From contig CAHJXG010000203.1 in NCBI GenBank assembly GCA_903644035.1, forward strand, positions 1-7,734: a DNA stretch of 7,734 nt, given 5' to 3'. Positions 1 through 6,211 of this stretch are shown piece after piece. The position numbers were made by a program, and so were the translations under genes. Numbering within the stretch: position 1 is the stretch's first letter; the number at the start of each line of letters is the position of its first letter. This DNA comes from Rhodospirillales bacterium (GTDB lineage: Bacteria; Pseudomonadota; Alphaproteobacteria; Acetobacterales; Acetobacteraceae). The notes beneath the pieces are model-generated. The model had not been told where the DNA came from, did no database searches, and saw only the letters and a program-made list of their open reading frames with translations.

Positions 1-546
1 GGCCTGACGCTATGGCTCCCGCTCATCATCCGCGGTTTCGGCGGGCTGTCGAAGTTCGAGGTCGGCCTGGTGTCCGCCATCCCGTTCATCGTCGCCGCGA
101 CGTGCAGCGTGCTGAATGGGCGCGACAGCGACCGCACCGGGGAGCGCAAGTTCCACCTGCTGATCCCGGCCCTGATCGGCGCCGCGGGGTTCGCGACGGC
201 AGCCAGCATCGGCAATCCTGTGCTCGCCCTCGTGGCGCTGTGCATCGGCCAGGCCGGGCTATGGGCCAGCAACAACATGCTCTGGTCGGTCGCCGCCAGC
301 TTCCTGACGGGCAGCACCGCTGCGGCCGGCATCGGGCTGATCAACGCCACCGGCAACCTCGGCGGCTTCGTCGGTCCCTACGCCGTCGGCTACGTGCGGG
401 AGCAGACCGGCAGCTTCGCACTGCCGATGTACGGCCTCGCCGCAGCCGTGCTGGCCTATGGCGTCATCCTGTTCGGCCTCGCCCGGCGGCTGGAGCGCGA
501 GGGCGTGCTGCACGCTCCCGCCGCGTCCCGCACGGTGACGCCCTGA
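1..546 (+). CDS. MFS transporter, ACS (anion:cation symporter) family, C-terminal part
   Basis: This is the last 181 residues of an inner-membrane major facilitator carrier; the 5' end lies before the window and the frame is open from base 1. What remains is roughly the C-terminal half: about five hydrophobic stretches separated by short polar loops. The loop GRDSDRTGERKFH (about residues 38-50) is the basic cytoplasmic loop following a helix that is typical of MFS proteins. The GGFVGPYAVGYVREQTGS segment (about residues 120-137) is characteristic of the anion:cation symporter subfamily, which imports organic acids such as tartrate, galactonate, glucarate or phthalate by proton symport. The stop overlaps the next start by one base (TGATG), so it is co-translated with the aldolase and probably imports that enzyme's substrate or a precursor. 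The exact substrate is unknown. Methionine 24 (ATG at 70) is internal and not a real start. Confidence 0.88.
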   Translation, partial: GLTLWLPLIIRGFGGLSKFEVGLVSAIPFIVAATCSVLNGRDSDRTGERKFHLLIPALIGAAGFATAASIGNPVLALVALCIGQAGLWASNNMLWSVAASFLTGSTAAAGIGLINATGNLGGFVGPYAVGYVREQTGSFALPMYGLAAAVLAYGVILFGLARRLEREGVLHAPAASRTVTP

Positions 547-1322
547 TGCGCCCGAACCCCGTGAAGGAGCGCCTGCGCGCGGGAGGCCACGCCTTCGGCA
601 CGCTCGTGTTCGAGTTCTTCACCCCCGGCATGGCCCGCATCATGGACGCGGCCGGCGCCGAGTTCGCGCTGTTCGACACGGAGCACAGCGGCGCGGGGAT
701 CGAGACGGTGAAGCAGCAGATGGCATTCTCGGCCGGCACGGGCTGCACGCCCATGATCCGGGTTCCCGATCACGCCTACCATCACATTGCCGGCGCCCTG
801 GACGCTGGCGCCATGGGAATCATGGCCCCGATGATCGAGAGCGCCGAGCAGGCCGCCCACCTGGTCGCCTGCACCCGCTACCCGCCCCAAGGCCGCCGGG
901 GCGCAGCCTTTGGCGTGGCCCATGACGACTACCGCGGCGGCCCCGTTGCCGAGAAGATCAGCGCCGCCAACGCCCGCACCCTGGTGATCGCCATGGTCGA
1001 GACCGCGCCGGGCGTGGCGGCGGTGGAGGACATCGCCGCCACGCCCGGCGTGGACGTGCTGTGGCTCGGTCACTTCGACCTCACGAACAGCATGGGCATT
1101 CCCGGCGAGTTCGACCATCCGGACTACCTCGGCGCGGTCCGCCGCATCCGCGCCGCCGCCGACCGGCATAACCTGGCCTGCGGCTTCATGGCCGCGGACG
1201 ACGCCTGGGCGGAGCGCTATCTCGGCATGGGCTTCCGCATGATGGCGTACGGGCTTGACCACCTGGTCTTCCAGGCCGCACTGGCCCGCGGCATCACGGC
1301 CATGCGGGGTATGGTGGGATGA
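546..1322 (+). CDS. HpcH/HpaI family aldolase (2-keto-3-deoxy acid aldolase type)
   Basis: The 258-residue protein has the normal length for class II, metal-dependent HpcH/HpaI aldolases, which reversibly split 2-keto-4-hydroxy acids into pyruvate (or a related ketoacid) and an aldehyde in the cytoplasm. Family residues are visible in order: the DTEHS motif (Asp44, His47) at the active site, Arg72 in MIRVP for ketoacid carboxylate binding, Glu152 in VETAPGV and Asp178 in GHFDLTNSMG as metal ligands. The roles are assigned from the family. The Gly-rich strand ALDAGAMGIMAPMIES (residues 84-99) is also typical. The start ATG overlaps the MFS stop by one base, and a weak GGTGA seven bases upstream supports it. 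The frame stays open upstream to base 12, but that part overlaps the transporter out of frame and is not coding. The stop overlaps the next start (ATGA). Some relatives act on other carboxylic acids, so the substrate is open. Confidence 0.9.
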   Translation: MRPNPVKERLRAGGHAFGTLVFEFFTPGMARIMDAAGAEFALFDTEHSGAGIETVKQQMAFSAGTGCTPMIRVPDHAYHHIAGALDAGAMGIMAPMIESAEQAAHLVACTRYPPQGRRGAAFGVAHDDYRGGPVAEKISAANARTLVIAMVETAPGVAAVEDIAATPGVDVLWLGHFDLTNSMGIPGEFDHPDYLGAVRRIRAAADRHNLACGFMAADDAWAERYLGMGFRMMAYGLDHLVFQAALARGITAMRGMVG

Positions 1323-2344
1323 CGTTCCGCATCGGCCTCAGCGCCGACCTTCTGGACGCGGCGGGCCGGCCCAGCTTCGGCGAGGCCCCGCTTGCGCTCC
1401 TGGACGACCTTCGGGTCACCTGGGAGTGGCTTCCGCCCCTGGAGGCCATCGGCCCCGCGCAAACCGGCGCCTACGACGCGCTCTATATCAACACGCCGCC
1501 GGTCGGCCCCGCCGCATTTGGCCCGCAGGTCCGCACGCGCATCATCGCCCGGCACGGCGTGGGCTACGACAGCGTGGACGTCCCAGCCTGCACCGCGTCC
1601 GGCGTGCTGGTGACGATCCAGCCCGACGGGGTGCGCCGCCCCGTGGCCGTCGCCGCCCTGACGCTTGTGCTGGCACTCTCGCAGAAGCTGCTGACCAAGG
1701 ACCGGCTGACGCGCGCCGGGCGTTGGGACGCGCGGCTGGACCACATGGGGATGGGCTTGGTGGGACGCACGCTGGGCGTCATAGGCGCCGGCAGCATCGG
1801 GCGGGAACTGCTGGCCCTGGCCCGTCCGTTCGGGCTGCGGCTGCTGGCCGCCGATCCCTACGCCGATCCGGCCGCGTTGCGCGAACTGGGGGTGGATCTG
1901 GTGCCGCTCGACGGCCTGCTGGCGGCAAGCGACTTCGTCGTCGTGCTGACGCCTCTCACCCCGGAGACGCGGGGGCTGATCGGTGCCGACGCCCTCGCCC
2001 AGATGCGCCGGACCGCCTATCTGGTGAATGTCGCGCGCGGCCCCGTGGTGGATGAGCCCGCCCTGATCGCCGCCCTGTCATCGGGCGGCATTGCCGGCGC
2101 CGGGCTGGACGTGTTCACGCAGGAGCCGGTGGACCCCGGCAACCCGATGCTGCAGATGGATCAGGTGATCGTCACGCCACACGCCCTCTGCTGGACCGAC
2201 GAGTGCTTCGCCGGGATCGCCGCCAGCGGCTTCCGCAGCATCCTTGCCGTGCTTGATGGCCAGTTACCCGACAATGCCGTCAACCCGGCCGCTGCCAGGG
2301 GTACGGCCTACTTCGCGCCGCCGCCCGCTTCCAGCACCGCGTAG
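1319..2344 (+). CDS. D-2-hydroxyacid dehydrogenase (NAD-binding, PGDH/GyaR-like)
   Basis: This 341-residue cytoplasmic oxidoreductase belongs to the D-isomer-specific 2-hydroxyacid dehydrogenase family, which interconverts 2-keto acids and D-2-hydroxy acids with NAD(P). The substrate-domain motif RHGVGYDSVDVPACTASGV (residues 78-96) is followed by the Rossmann motif GAGSIG (156-161) and by Asp179 (AADP), which favours NAD over NADP. The catalytic set is Arg240 in NVARGPVVDE, Glu269 in LDVFTQEP and His288 in TPHAL. The Pro-rich C-terminal tail after about residue 325 is longer than in many homologues. Translation is coupled to the aldolase by the ATGA overlap, with GGGG about nine bases upstream. 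Likely substrates in this setting are hydroxypyruvate, glyoxylate, tartronate semialdehyde or the aldol-cleavage ketoacid, but that is inference. The last 37 bases overlap the end of the convergent regulator. The lysine used by phosphite dehydrogenase is absent (Val81), so PtxD is unlikely. Confidence 0.9.
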   Translation: MTFRIGLSADLLDAAGRPSFGEAPLALLDDLRVTWEWLPPLEAIGPAQTGAYDALYINTPPVGPAAFGPQVRTRIIARHGVGYDSVDVPACTASGVLVTIQPDGVRRPVAVAALTLVLALSQKLLTKDRLTRAGRWDARLDHMGMGLVGRTLGVIGAGSIGRELLALARPFGLRLLAADPYADPAALRELGVDLVPLDGLLAASDFVVVLTPLTPETRGLIGADALAQMRRTAYLVNVARGPVVDEPALIAALSSGGIAGAGLDVFTQEPVDPGNPMLQMDQVIVTPHALCWTDECFAGIAASGFRSILAVLDGQLPDNAVNPAAARGTAYFAPPPASSTA

Positions 2345-3027
2345 AGCGCATTGGCCCGGCGCAGGTGATCGGCCATCGCCGCACCGGCTTCCGCCGGGTC
2401 GCGCGCGGCAATGGCCGAGGCAATCCGCGAGTGCTCGTCCAGCGTCAGCCGGTCGGCACCGCGGACCGACACCATGTCCTGCTTGAACTGGGTCAGCCAA
2501 TGGAGCATCCCGCCGCACACCGAGGCGATCAGCCCGTTGCCCGCCAGCGCCGCGATCTGGCGATGGAACGCCATGTCCGCGGCGATGAAGGCTGGACCGG
2601 CACCCCGCGCGGCCTGGCAGGCCCGCAGCGCCGCGCGCAGCCCGGCAATGCCCTCCGGCGTCGTCCGCTCCGCCGCAAGCCGGGCCAAGCCGACCTCCAA
2701 CAGGAACCTCGCCTCTTTCAGGTCTGCCAGCCCCGCGGGATCGGCGCCGAGGAGCTGCACCATCGCCGCGGAGACGCCCTCCACGACACCGTCTGCCGTC
2801 GGCGTGACCACGCGCGCCCGCTCCCCGTGCAGGATCCGGATCAGTCCCTTTTGTTGCAGCGCCTGCAAGGCCTCGCGGACCGCTGGGCGGCCGACACCGT
2901 AGCGGGCCATCAGCGTCCGCTCGCTGGGAAGCTGCGTCCCCGGCGCCTGGGCACCTGACGCGATGCCCTCGGCCAGCCGGCTTGCGACCTCATGGGACAG
3001 CTTGCGGCGCAGGATCGGTTCAGACAT
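2308..3027 (-). CDS. GntR-family regulator, FadR/FCD subfamily, NanR-like
   Basis: A 239-residue transcription factor. The N-terminal winged helix (about residues 8-75) holds LPSERTLMARYGVGRPAVRE, a textbook GntR recognition region, followed by GERARV, which also occurs in E. coli NanR. The C-terminal FCD effector domain (about 100-225) carries the likely metal ligands Asp151 and His155 (DMAFH), His199 (EHSRI) and His221 (DHLRR). FCD regulators usually repress and are released by an organic or sugar acid; NanR itself senses sialic acid, but similarity to NanR does not give the ligand. It converges on the aldolase/dehydrogenase operon and most likely controls it. I chose the ATG at 3025-3027 (MSEPILRRK) because GGGAA lies eight bases before it; the in-frame ATG at 3034-3036 would sit directly against that motif and add three residues. 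An IS6 terminal repeat begins 10 bp beyond that outer ATG, so the native promoter may be displaced. Confidence 0.9.
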   Translation of the reverse strand: MSEPILRRKLSHEVASRLAEGIASGAQAPGTQLPSERTLMARYGVGRPAVREALQALQQKGLIRILHGERARVVTPTADGVVEGVSAAMVQLLGADPAGLADLKEARFLLEVGLARLAAERTTPEGIAGLRAALRACQAARGAGPAFIAADMAFHRQIAALAGNGLIASVCGGMLHWLTQFKQDMVSVRGADRLTLDEHSRIASAIAARDPAEAGAAMADHLRRANALYAVLEAGGGAK

Positions 3028-3035
3028 GTCGACCA

Positions 3036-3040
3036 TTCCC
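3036..3040 (-). promoter_or_regulatory. Ribosome binding site deciding the regulator start
   Basis: GGGAA on the minus strand, eight bases before the ATG at 3025-3027. It overlaps or abuts the alternative ATG at 3034-3036, so it can serve only the inner start. This favours the shorter protein. Confidence 0.5.
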
Positions 3041-3045
3041 GATCA

Positions 3046-3060
3046 GGTTCTGTTCCAAAC
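3046..3060 (-). repeat. Terminal inverted repeat (right end) of the IS6-family relic
   Basis: The plus strand reads GGTTCTGTTCCAAAC here, matching the usual IS6-family end pattern of GG followed by CTGTTGCAAA with few changes. It lies about 40 bp beyond the transposase stop at 3100, the normal place for the right end of such an element. No matching left end was seen between 3336 and 3532, nor an 8-bp target duplication, so only one end survives. Confidence 0.6.
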
Positions 3061-3099
3061 AGTGGGGGCTGGCAAGCGGGGCGTCGAGCAGCGGCGCGT

Positions 3100-3336
3100 T
3101 CAAGCGGCCTTGAGGAGGCTTGGCGACGAAGGCAGCCTGCGCCTGCATGTCACGCCCCCCGGTGCTGCGAGCCTGCGCTTCCTGATCATGGCCGGGTTCT
3201 TGTCCATCGTGATCGTGCGCGGGTCCACGGCATGTGGCTGGGCGAGCGCCGTGCGGAAGAGCCGCTTGGCCGATCCGGCGTTCCGCGGTGTCGAGAGCAG
3301 GAAGTCGATCGTCCGGCCACGGGTGACGCCGGACTC
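3100..3336 (-). pseudogene. IS6-family transposase remnant (DDE domain, internally deleted, frameshifted)
   Basis: The minus strand encodes the C-terminal part of an IS6 (IS26-like) transposase. Segment one, about 3336-3178, reads RTIDFLLSTPRNAGSAKRLF, then the family motif ITMDKNPA, which carries the second catalytic Asp of the DDE triad. The family's next segment, with the YLNNIVEQDHRR motif and the last Glu (about 45-60 residues), is missing: NPA runs straight into MIRK, the helix near the protein end. Near 3177 one base is lost, moving the frame to STGGRDMQAQAAFVAK (about 3160-3119), the family C-terminus. Near 3118 one extra base restores the original frame, giving LLKAA and the TGA at 3102-3100. 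The N-terminal half, including the helix-turn-helix, is gone. The element is dead. Family motifs are from memory, not a search. Confidence 0.8.
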
Positions 3337-3459
3337 GCCTGACGGGACGGGCCTGAACCCATCCAGCACCCTGAACGCCTGCCTGTCCACCTCCATGGTG
3401 CCGCCTGCGGCTTGGGCGAGCCTCTGCCTCGTGCTGCGGCCCTGGCCGAACGTCTCCCC
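3337..3459. other. Unassigned intergenic segment between the IS relic and phnC
   Basis: No gene recognised. The minus strand has a frame open from 3462 into the transposase relic that includes RGETFGQGRSTRQRLAQAAG and MEVDRQAFRVLDGF, which match no family I know. It could be the end of a gene broken by the insertion, decayed IS sequence, or chance coding in GC-rich DNA. With the relic and the phnC leader, the stretch without an intact gene runs from 3028 to 3532. Confidence 0.4.
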
Positions 3460-3477
3460 GCGTCATGGAAACTTCAC
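3460..3477 (+). promoter_or_regulatory. Possible Pho box (PhoB site) upstream of phnC
   Basis: GCGTCATGGAAACTTCAC resembles the PhoB pattern of two CTGTCAT/C half-sites spaced 11 bp apart: the two TCA cores are exactly 11 bp apart with a four-base A/G spacer, and about 9 of 14 half-site bases match. It ends 55 bp before the phnC GTG. A fitting -10 box is not clear; TGTAGA at 3498-3503 is rather far downstream. The match is weak, but phosphate-starvation control is expected for phosphonate importers. Confidence 0.3.
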
Positions 3478-3521
3478 CGACGCCGCCGGGTGTCCCGTGT
3501 AGAGGGTCCAAGGCCCAGCCT

Positions 3522-3526
3522 GGAGA
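3522..3526 (+). promoter_or_regulatory. Ribosome binding site of phnC
   Basis: GGAGA, six bases before the GTG at 3533. No ATG fits the conserved N-terminus [12 protein letters not shown], so this site decides the GTG start. Confidence 0.7.
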
Positions 3527-3532
3527 CCGCGT

Positions 3533-4333
3533 GTGCTCGTTTTGAACGATGTGACGAAAAGCTTTGGCGGTTCCGTCGCAGTCTCCGGGGTCAGCATGAA
3601 GGTCCCGTCCGGGCAATTTGTCGGGGTGATCGGGCGGTCAGGGGCCGGGAAGTCCACCACGTTGCGCCTGATCAACCGCCTGACGGAGCCCACGAAGGGC
3701 CGCATCGGCTTTGGCGATCTGGACGTCACCGCCCTCTCCGGCCCGGCGCTGCGCGACTGGCGCCGGCGATGCGCGATGATCTTCCAGCAGTTCAACCTGA
3801 TCGGCCGGCTGGACGTGCTGGACAACGTGCTGATGGGCCGCCTGACCCACACGCCGGGCTGGCGCTCCGCCGCCAAGATGTGGCGCCGGGACGACCGGGC
3901 GATGGCTCTGGCCGCACTGGAGCAGCTGGGCATCGCGGGCTTGGCCGCGCAACGCGCCGATAACCTGTCGGGGGGCCAGCAGCAGCGCGTGGCGATATGC
4001 CGCGCCCTGGTGCAGGAACCCGACATCGTGCTGGCCGACGAGCCCGTGGCGTCGCTGGACCCGCGCAACGCCAAGATCGTCATGGATGCCCTTCAGCGGA
4101 TCAACCGCCATTTCGGCCTGACGGTGCTGTGCAACCTTCACTCGCTGGACCTTGCGCGGACGTATTGCGACCGCCTGGTCGGTATGGCCGGCGGCCGCGT
4201 GGTGTTCGACGACCTGCCATCCGCGTTGACCGAAAGCGTGGCACGCGAGCTCTACGGGCTGGAGGCGAACGAGGTGATGGGACGCGAGCCCGCCGCCGAC
4301 TTCGCCGAATGGCCGGCCGCCCTCACCGCCTGA
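3533..4333 (+). CDS. phnC: Phosphonate/phosphite ABC importer, ATP-binding protein PhnC
   Basis: This 266-residue ABC ATPase powers phosphonate-type uptake from the cytoplasmic face of the inner membrane. All motifs are intact: Walker [10 protein letters not shown] (34-42), Q-loop FQQFNL (84-89), signature LSGGQQQR (145-152), Walker B IVLADE (165-170), D-loop SLD (174-176) and H-loop His203 in [14 protein letters not shown]. The insertion with [11 protein letters not shown] (102-112) after the Q-loop and the phrase RYC/TYCDR after the H-loop are typical of PhnC, as is the length (about 260 residues in the family). The GTG start has a good GGAGA six bases upstream and gives the family N-terminus directly. 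It is the first gene of phnC-phnD-phnE1-phnE2; phnD begins 23 bp after the stop. A possible Pho box lies upstream. The substrate may be phosphonate, phosphonate ester or phosphite; the ATPase does not discriminate. Confidence 0.93.
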   Translation: MLVLNDVTKSFGGSVAVSGVSMKVPSGQFVGVIGRSGAGKSTTLRLINRLTEPTKGRIGFGDLDVTALSGPALRDWRRRCAMIFQQFNLIGRLDVLDNVLMGRLTHTPGWRSAAKMWRRDDRAMALAALEQLGIAGLAAQRADNLSGGQQQRVAICRALVQEPDIVLADEPVASLDPRNAKIVMDALQRINRHFGLTVLCNLHSLDLARTYCDRLVGMAGGRVVFDDLPSALTESVARELYGLEANEVMGREPAADFAEWPAALTA

Positions 4334-4345
4334 CCCATCCCAACC

Positions 4346-4350
4346 AAGGA
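4346..4350 (+). promoter_or_regulatory. Ribosome binding site of phnD
   Basis: AAGGA with six bases to the ATG at 4357. It selects the first of two adjacent in-frame ATGs (4357, 4360). Confidence 0.7.
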
Positions 4351-4356
4351 CACGCC

Positions 4357-5304
4357 ATGATGGACCGCCGTACCCTGCTGGCCGGCCTGGCTGCCGGCAC
4401 CGCCGCCACAGCGACGGGCATCCGCACTCCAGCCCGGGCGCAAGGCTACCAGCAAGCCTTCCCCGAACTCGTGTTCGCGGTGATCCCGGCCGAGAACGCT
4501 GGCGGCGTGACCGGTCGCTTCGGGCCGTTCATGGCCTATCTCAGCCGCCAGCTCGGCACAAAGGTCACGCTGCGGATCGCCAACGACTACGCCGCCCTGA
4601 TCGAAGGGCAGCGCGCCGGCAACATCCATATTGGCTGTTACGGCCCGGCGTCGTTCGCCCGTGCCCTGCTCATCGGCGTGAAAACCACGGCCTTCGCCAT
4701 CGACGTGAACAACGACGGCACCAAGGGCTACCACTCGGTCTTCTACGTGAAGGCCGACAGCCCCTACAAAACCATGCAGGACCTCAAGGGCCAGGCACTC
4801 GGGCTGGTCGACCCGAACTCGACCTCCGGCTACAACATGCCGCTGTTCGCGCTGAACAAGATCGGCATCAATGCGGAGCAGTTCTTCGGCAAGGTGCTGA
4901 TCACCGGCAGCCACGAGAACGCCGTGCTGGCATTGCAACAGGGCACGGTGCAGGTCGCCGCGAACTCCTGGAACGCGCCCGACGACAGCAACCTGACCCG
5001 GATGCTCAACAAGGGCATGGTGAAGGCCGCGGACGGCAAGCCCGCCACGGTGGACGATTTCAGCATCATCCTGAAATCGGACCTCATCATCAACGGCCCG
5101 ACCGCTTACTTGAACGCGTTGCCGGATGACCTGAAGTCCGCGATCCGCACGGCCTGGCTGGACGCCGCGAAAAACGACAAGGCCGCGTTCGACCGCCTGT
5201 CGGACGGCAAGAACCAGCCGTTCCAGGCCACCGACAACGCCGCCTATGACGACACCATCAAGCTGATCACCTTCGTGGACAGGCTGCGCAAGCAGAACGG
5301 CTGA
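4357..5304 (+). CDS. phnD: Phosphonate-type ABC importer, periplasmic binding protein PhnD
   Basis: A 315-residue solute-binding protein that captures the ligand in the periplasm and delivers it to the PhnE permeases. The N-terminus DRRTLLAGLAAG followed by a small-residue stretch and ARAQ is a Tat-like signal (Arg4-Arg5), with likely cleavage after Ala28. The mature part shows PhnD/PtxB-family marks: FGPFMAYLSRQLG, the GYHSVFYVKADSPYKTMQDLKGQ region (124-146), the anion-binding DPNSTSGYNMP (152-162) with Ser155 and Thr156, and GSHENAVLAL with His186. In E. coli PhnD these Ser, Thr and His bind the phosphonate group. The position matching the amine-binding Glu177 of E. coli PhnD appears to be Asn206 (AANSWNAPDDSN), so the ligand may not be 2-aminoethylphosphonate; this rests on a manual alignment. 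It lies 22 bp before phnE1. Family membership is sure; the exact ligand is not. Confidence 0.92.
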   Translation: MMDRRTLLAGLAAGTAATATGIRTPARAQGYQQAFPELVFAVIPAENAGGVTGRFGPFMAYLSRQLGTKVTLRIANDYAALIEGQRAGNIHIGCYGPASFARALLIGVKTTAFAIDVNNDGTKGYHSVFYVKADSPYKTMQDLKGQALGLVDPNSTSGYNMPLFALNKIGINAEQFFGKVLITGSHENAVLALQQGTVQVAANSWNAPDDSNLTRMLNKGMVKAADGKPATVDDFSIILKSDLIINGPTAYLNALPDDLKSAIRTAWLDAAKNDKAAFDRLSDGKNQPFQATDNAAYDDTIKLITFVDRLRKQNG

Positions 5305-5326
5305 CGCAAGGCGCGGGGCCGGCATC

Positions 5327-6211
5327 GTGATGCATGGCTTCACCATGCTTCCGCAGTCGCAACTGCGCCCGCTGCTGGACGCCTACGCCCACGCCGTGGC
5401 CACGCGGCGGCGCATCGTGCTGGCGGGCGCCGTGCTGGTGCTGGCGGCGGCGGCGCTGTCGGCGGTCGGGGCGGAGGTTCGGCCTCATGTCTTCTGGGCC
5501 AACCTCGGCAATTTCGGCAGCTACTTCGACCGGCTCACGCAGCTCGACACGGGCGCGCGGGTCTGGGCTGACCCGGTCTCCTGGTACTGGGGCCTGCGCC
5601 GCTGGAGCGTCCAGCTCGGGCAGACCCTGCTGATCGCCTATGTCGGGACAGTGACCGGGGCGGCGCTTGGGCTGGCCGGCGGCGTGCTGGCCAGCCGCAA
5701 CGTCACGCCGTTCCGCGCCCTGCGGTTCGCCGCCGTCCGGGTGCTGGAGTTCGCCCGCACGGTGCCCGACCTTGTGTTCGCGCTGGTCTTCGTGGTGGCG
5801 TTCGGCCTCGGCCCGCTGGCGGGCGTGCTGGCGATCACGCTGCACACGGCGGGCACGCTGGGCAAGCTGTTCGCGGAGGTGATCGAGAACATCGACATGA
5901 AGCCCGTCGAAGGGGTGCAGGCGACGGGCGGCGCCTGGCTGTCGCAGATCCGGTTCGGCGTGCTGCCGCAGGTGCTGTCGAACTTCGCCAGCTATGGGCT
6001 GCTGCGGTTCGAGGTCAACGTGCGCGGCGCCGCGGTGATCGGCTTCGTCGGCGCCGGCGGCATCGGGCAGGAGCTGATCGTCGCGATCCGGAGGTTCTAC
6101 TACTCCGACGTCAGCGCCATGCTGCTGATGCTGCTTGTCTGCGTGATGGCCATCGATCTCGCCTCCGAAAGGCTGCGCAGCCGGTTGCTGGCCGGAGACC
6201 ACGGGGCGTGA
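5327..6211 (+). CDS. phnE: Phosphonate-type ABC importer, permease PhnE (first copy)
   Basis: Inner-membrane permease of 294 residues for the PhnCDE importer. A basic N-terminus is followed by a membrane segment at about 29-48, a periplasmic loop, then the BPD-transporter domain from about 97 with hydrophobic helices near 97-122, 140-172 and 261-280 and further ones between. The coupling loop that docks on PhnC is at about 184-205 (VIENIDMKPVEGVQATGG). IGFVGAGGIGQEL (238-250) is a typical PhnE end motif. Three in-frame starts exist: GTG 5327, ATG 5330 and ATG 5345. GTG 5327 has GGGG eight bases upstream, but ATG 5330 is almost as good. The stop overlaps the next gene by four bases (GTGA), so the two permeases are translationally coupled and probably act as a heterodimer. 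Confidence 0.9.
   Translation: MMHGFTMLPQSQLRPLLDAYAHAVATRRRIVLAGAVLVLAAAALSAVGAEVRPHVFWANLGNFGSYFDRLTQLDTGARVWADPVSWYWGLRRWSVQLGQTLLIAYVGTVTGAALGLAGGVLASRNVTPFRALRFAAVRVLEFARTVPDLVFALVFVVAFGLGPLAGVLAITLHTAGTLGKLFAEVIENIDMKPVEGVQATGGAWLSQIRFGVLPQVLSNFASYGLLRFEVNVRGAAVIGFVGAGGIGQELIVAIRRFYYSDVSAMLLMLLVCVMAIDLASERLRSRLLAGDHGA

Larger units (their letters stand above)
3046..3336 (-). mobile_element. Truncated IS6-family insertion sequence
   Basis: Extent of recognisable IS sequence: the right inverted repeat at 3046-3060 and the transposase relic up to about 3336. A complete IS6 element is about 0.8 kb, so at least half is missing. The left boundary is set by where transposase similarity stops and is uncertain by tens of bases. 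It separates the sugar/hydroxy-acid cassette from the phosphonate importer and may mark an old rearrangement joining them. Confidence 0.7.

Noticed and set aside
12..545. Upstream extension of the aldolase frame to base 12
   Set aside because: The extension translates to Arg-rich sequence and lies out of frame inside the MFS gene; family length and the TGATG overlap place the start at 546.
456..1262. Long minus-strand open frame opposite the aldolase and transporter
   Set aside because: A shadow of GC-rich coding DNA; its translation is rich in His, Gly and Arg without family motifs, while the plus strand carries clear MFS and aldolase motifs.
1319..2344. Phosphite dehydrogenase (PtxD), tempting because a PhnCDE/PtxABC-type importer lies nearby
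   Set aside because: The PtxD motif KGYDNFD has its essential lysine where this protein has Val81 (VGYDSVD), and the gene is in a different operon, overlapping an aldolase and separated from phnC by a regulator and an IS relic.
3020..3616. A 198-codon minus-strand frame as a novel protein between the regulator and phnC
   Set aside because: Part of it (GGRDMQAQAAFVAK) is the shifted C-terminus of the IS6 transposase; the rest lacks similarity, and the frame runs over the inverted repeat and into the start of phnC.
4252..5346. Minus-strand open frame of 364 codons opposite phnD
   Set aside because: No recognisable domain, and it is antisense to an unmistakable phnD; high third-position G+C explains the lack of stops.
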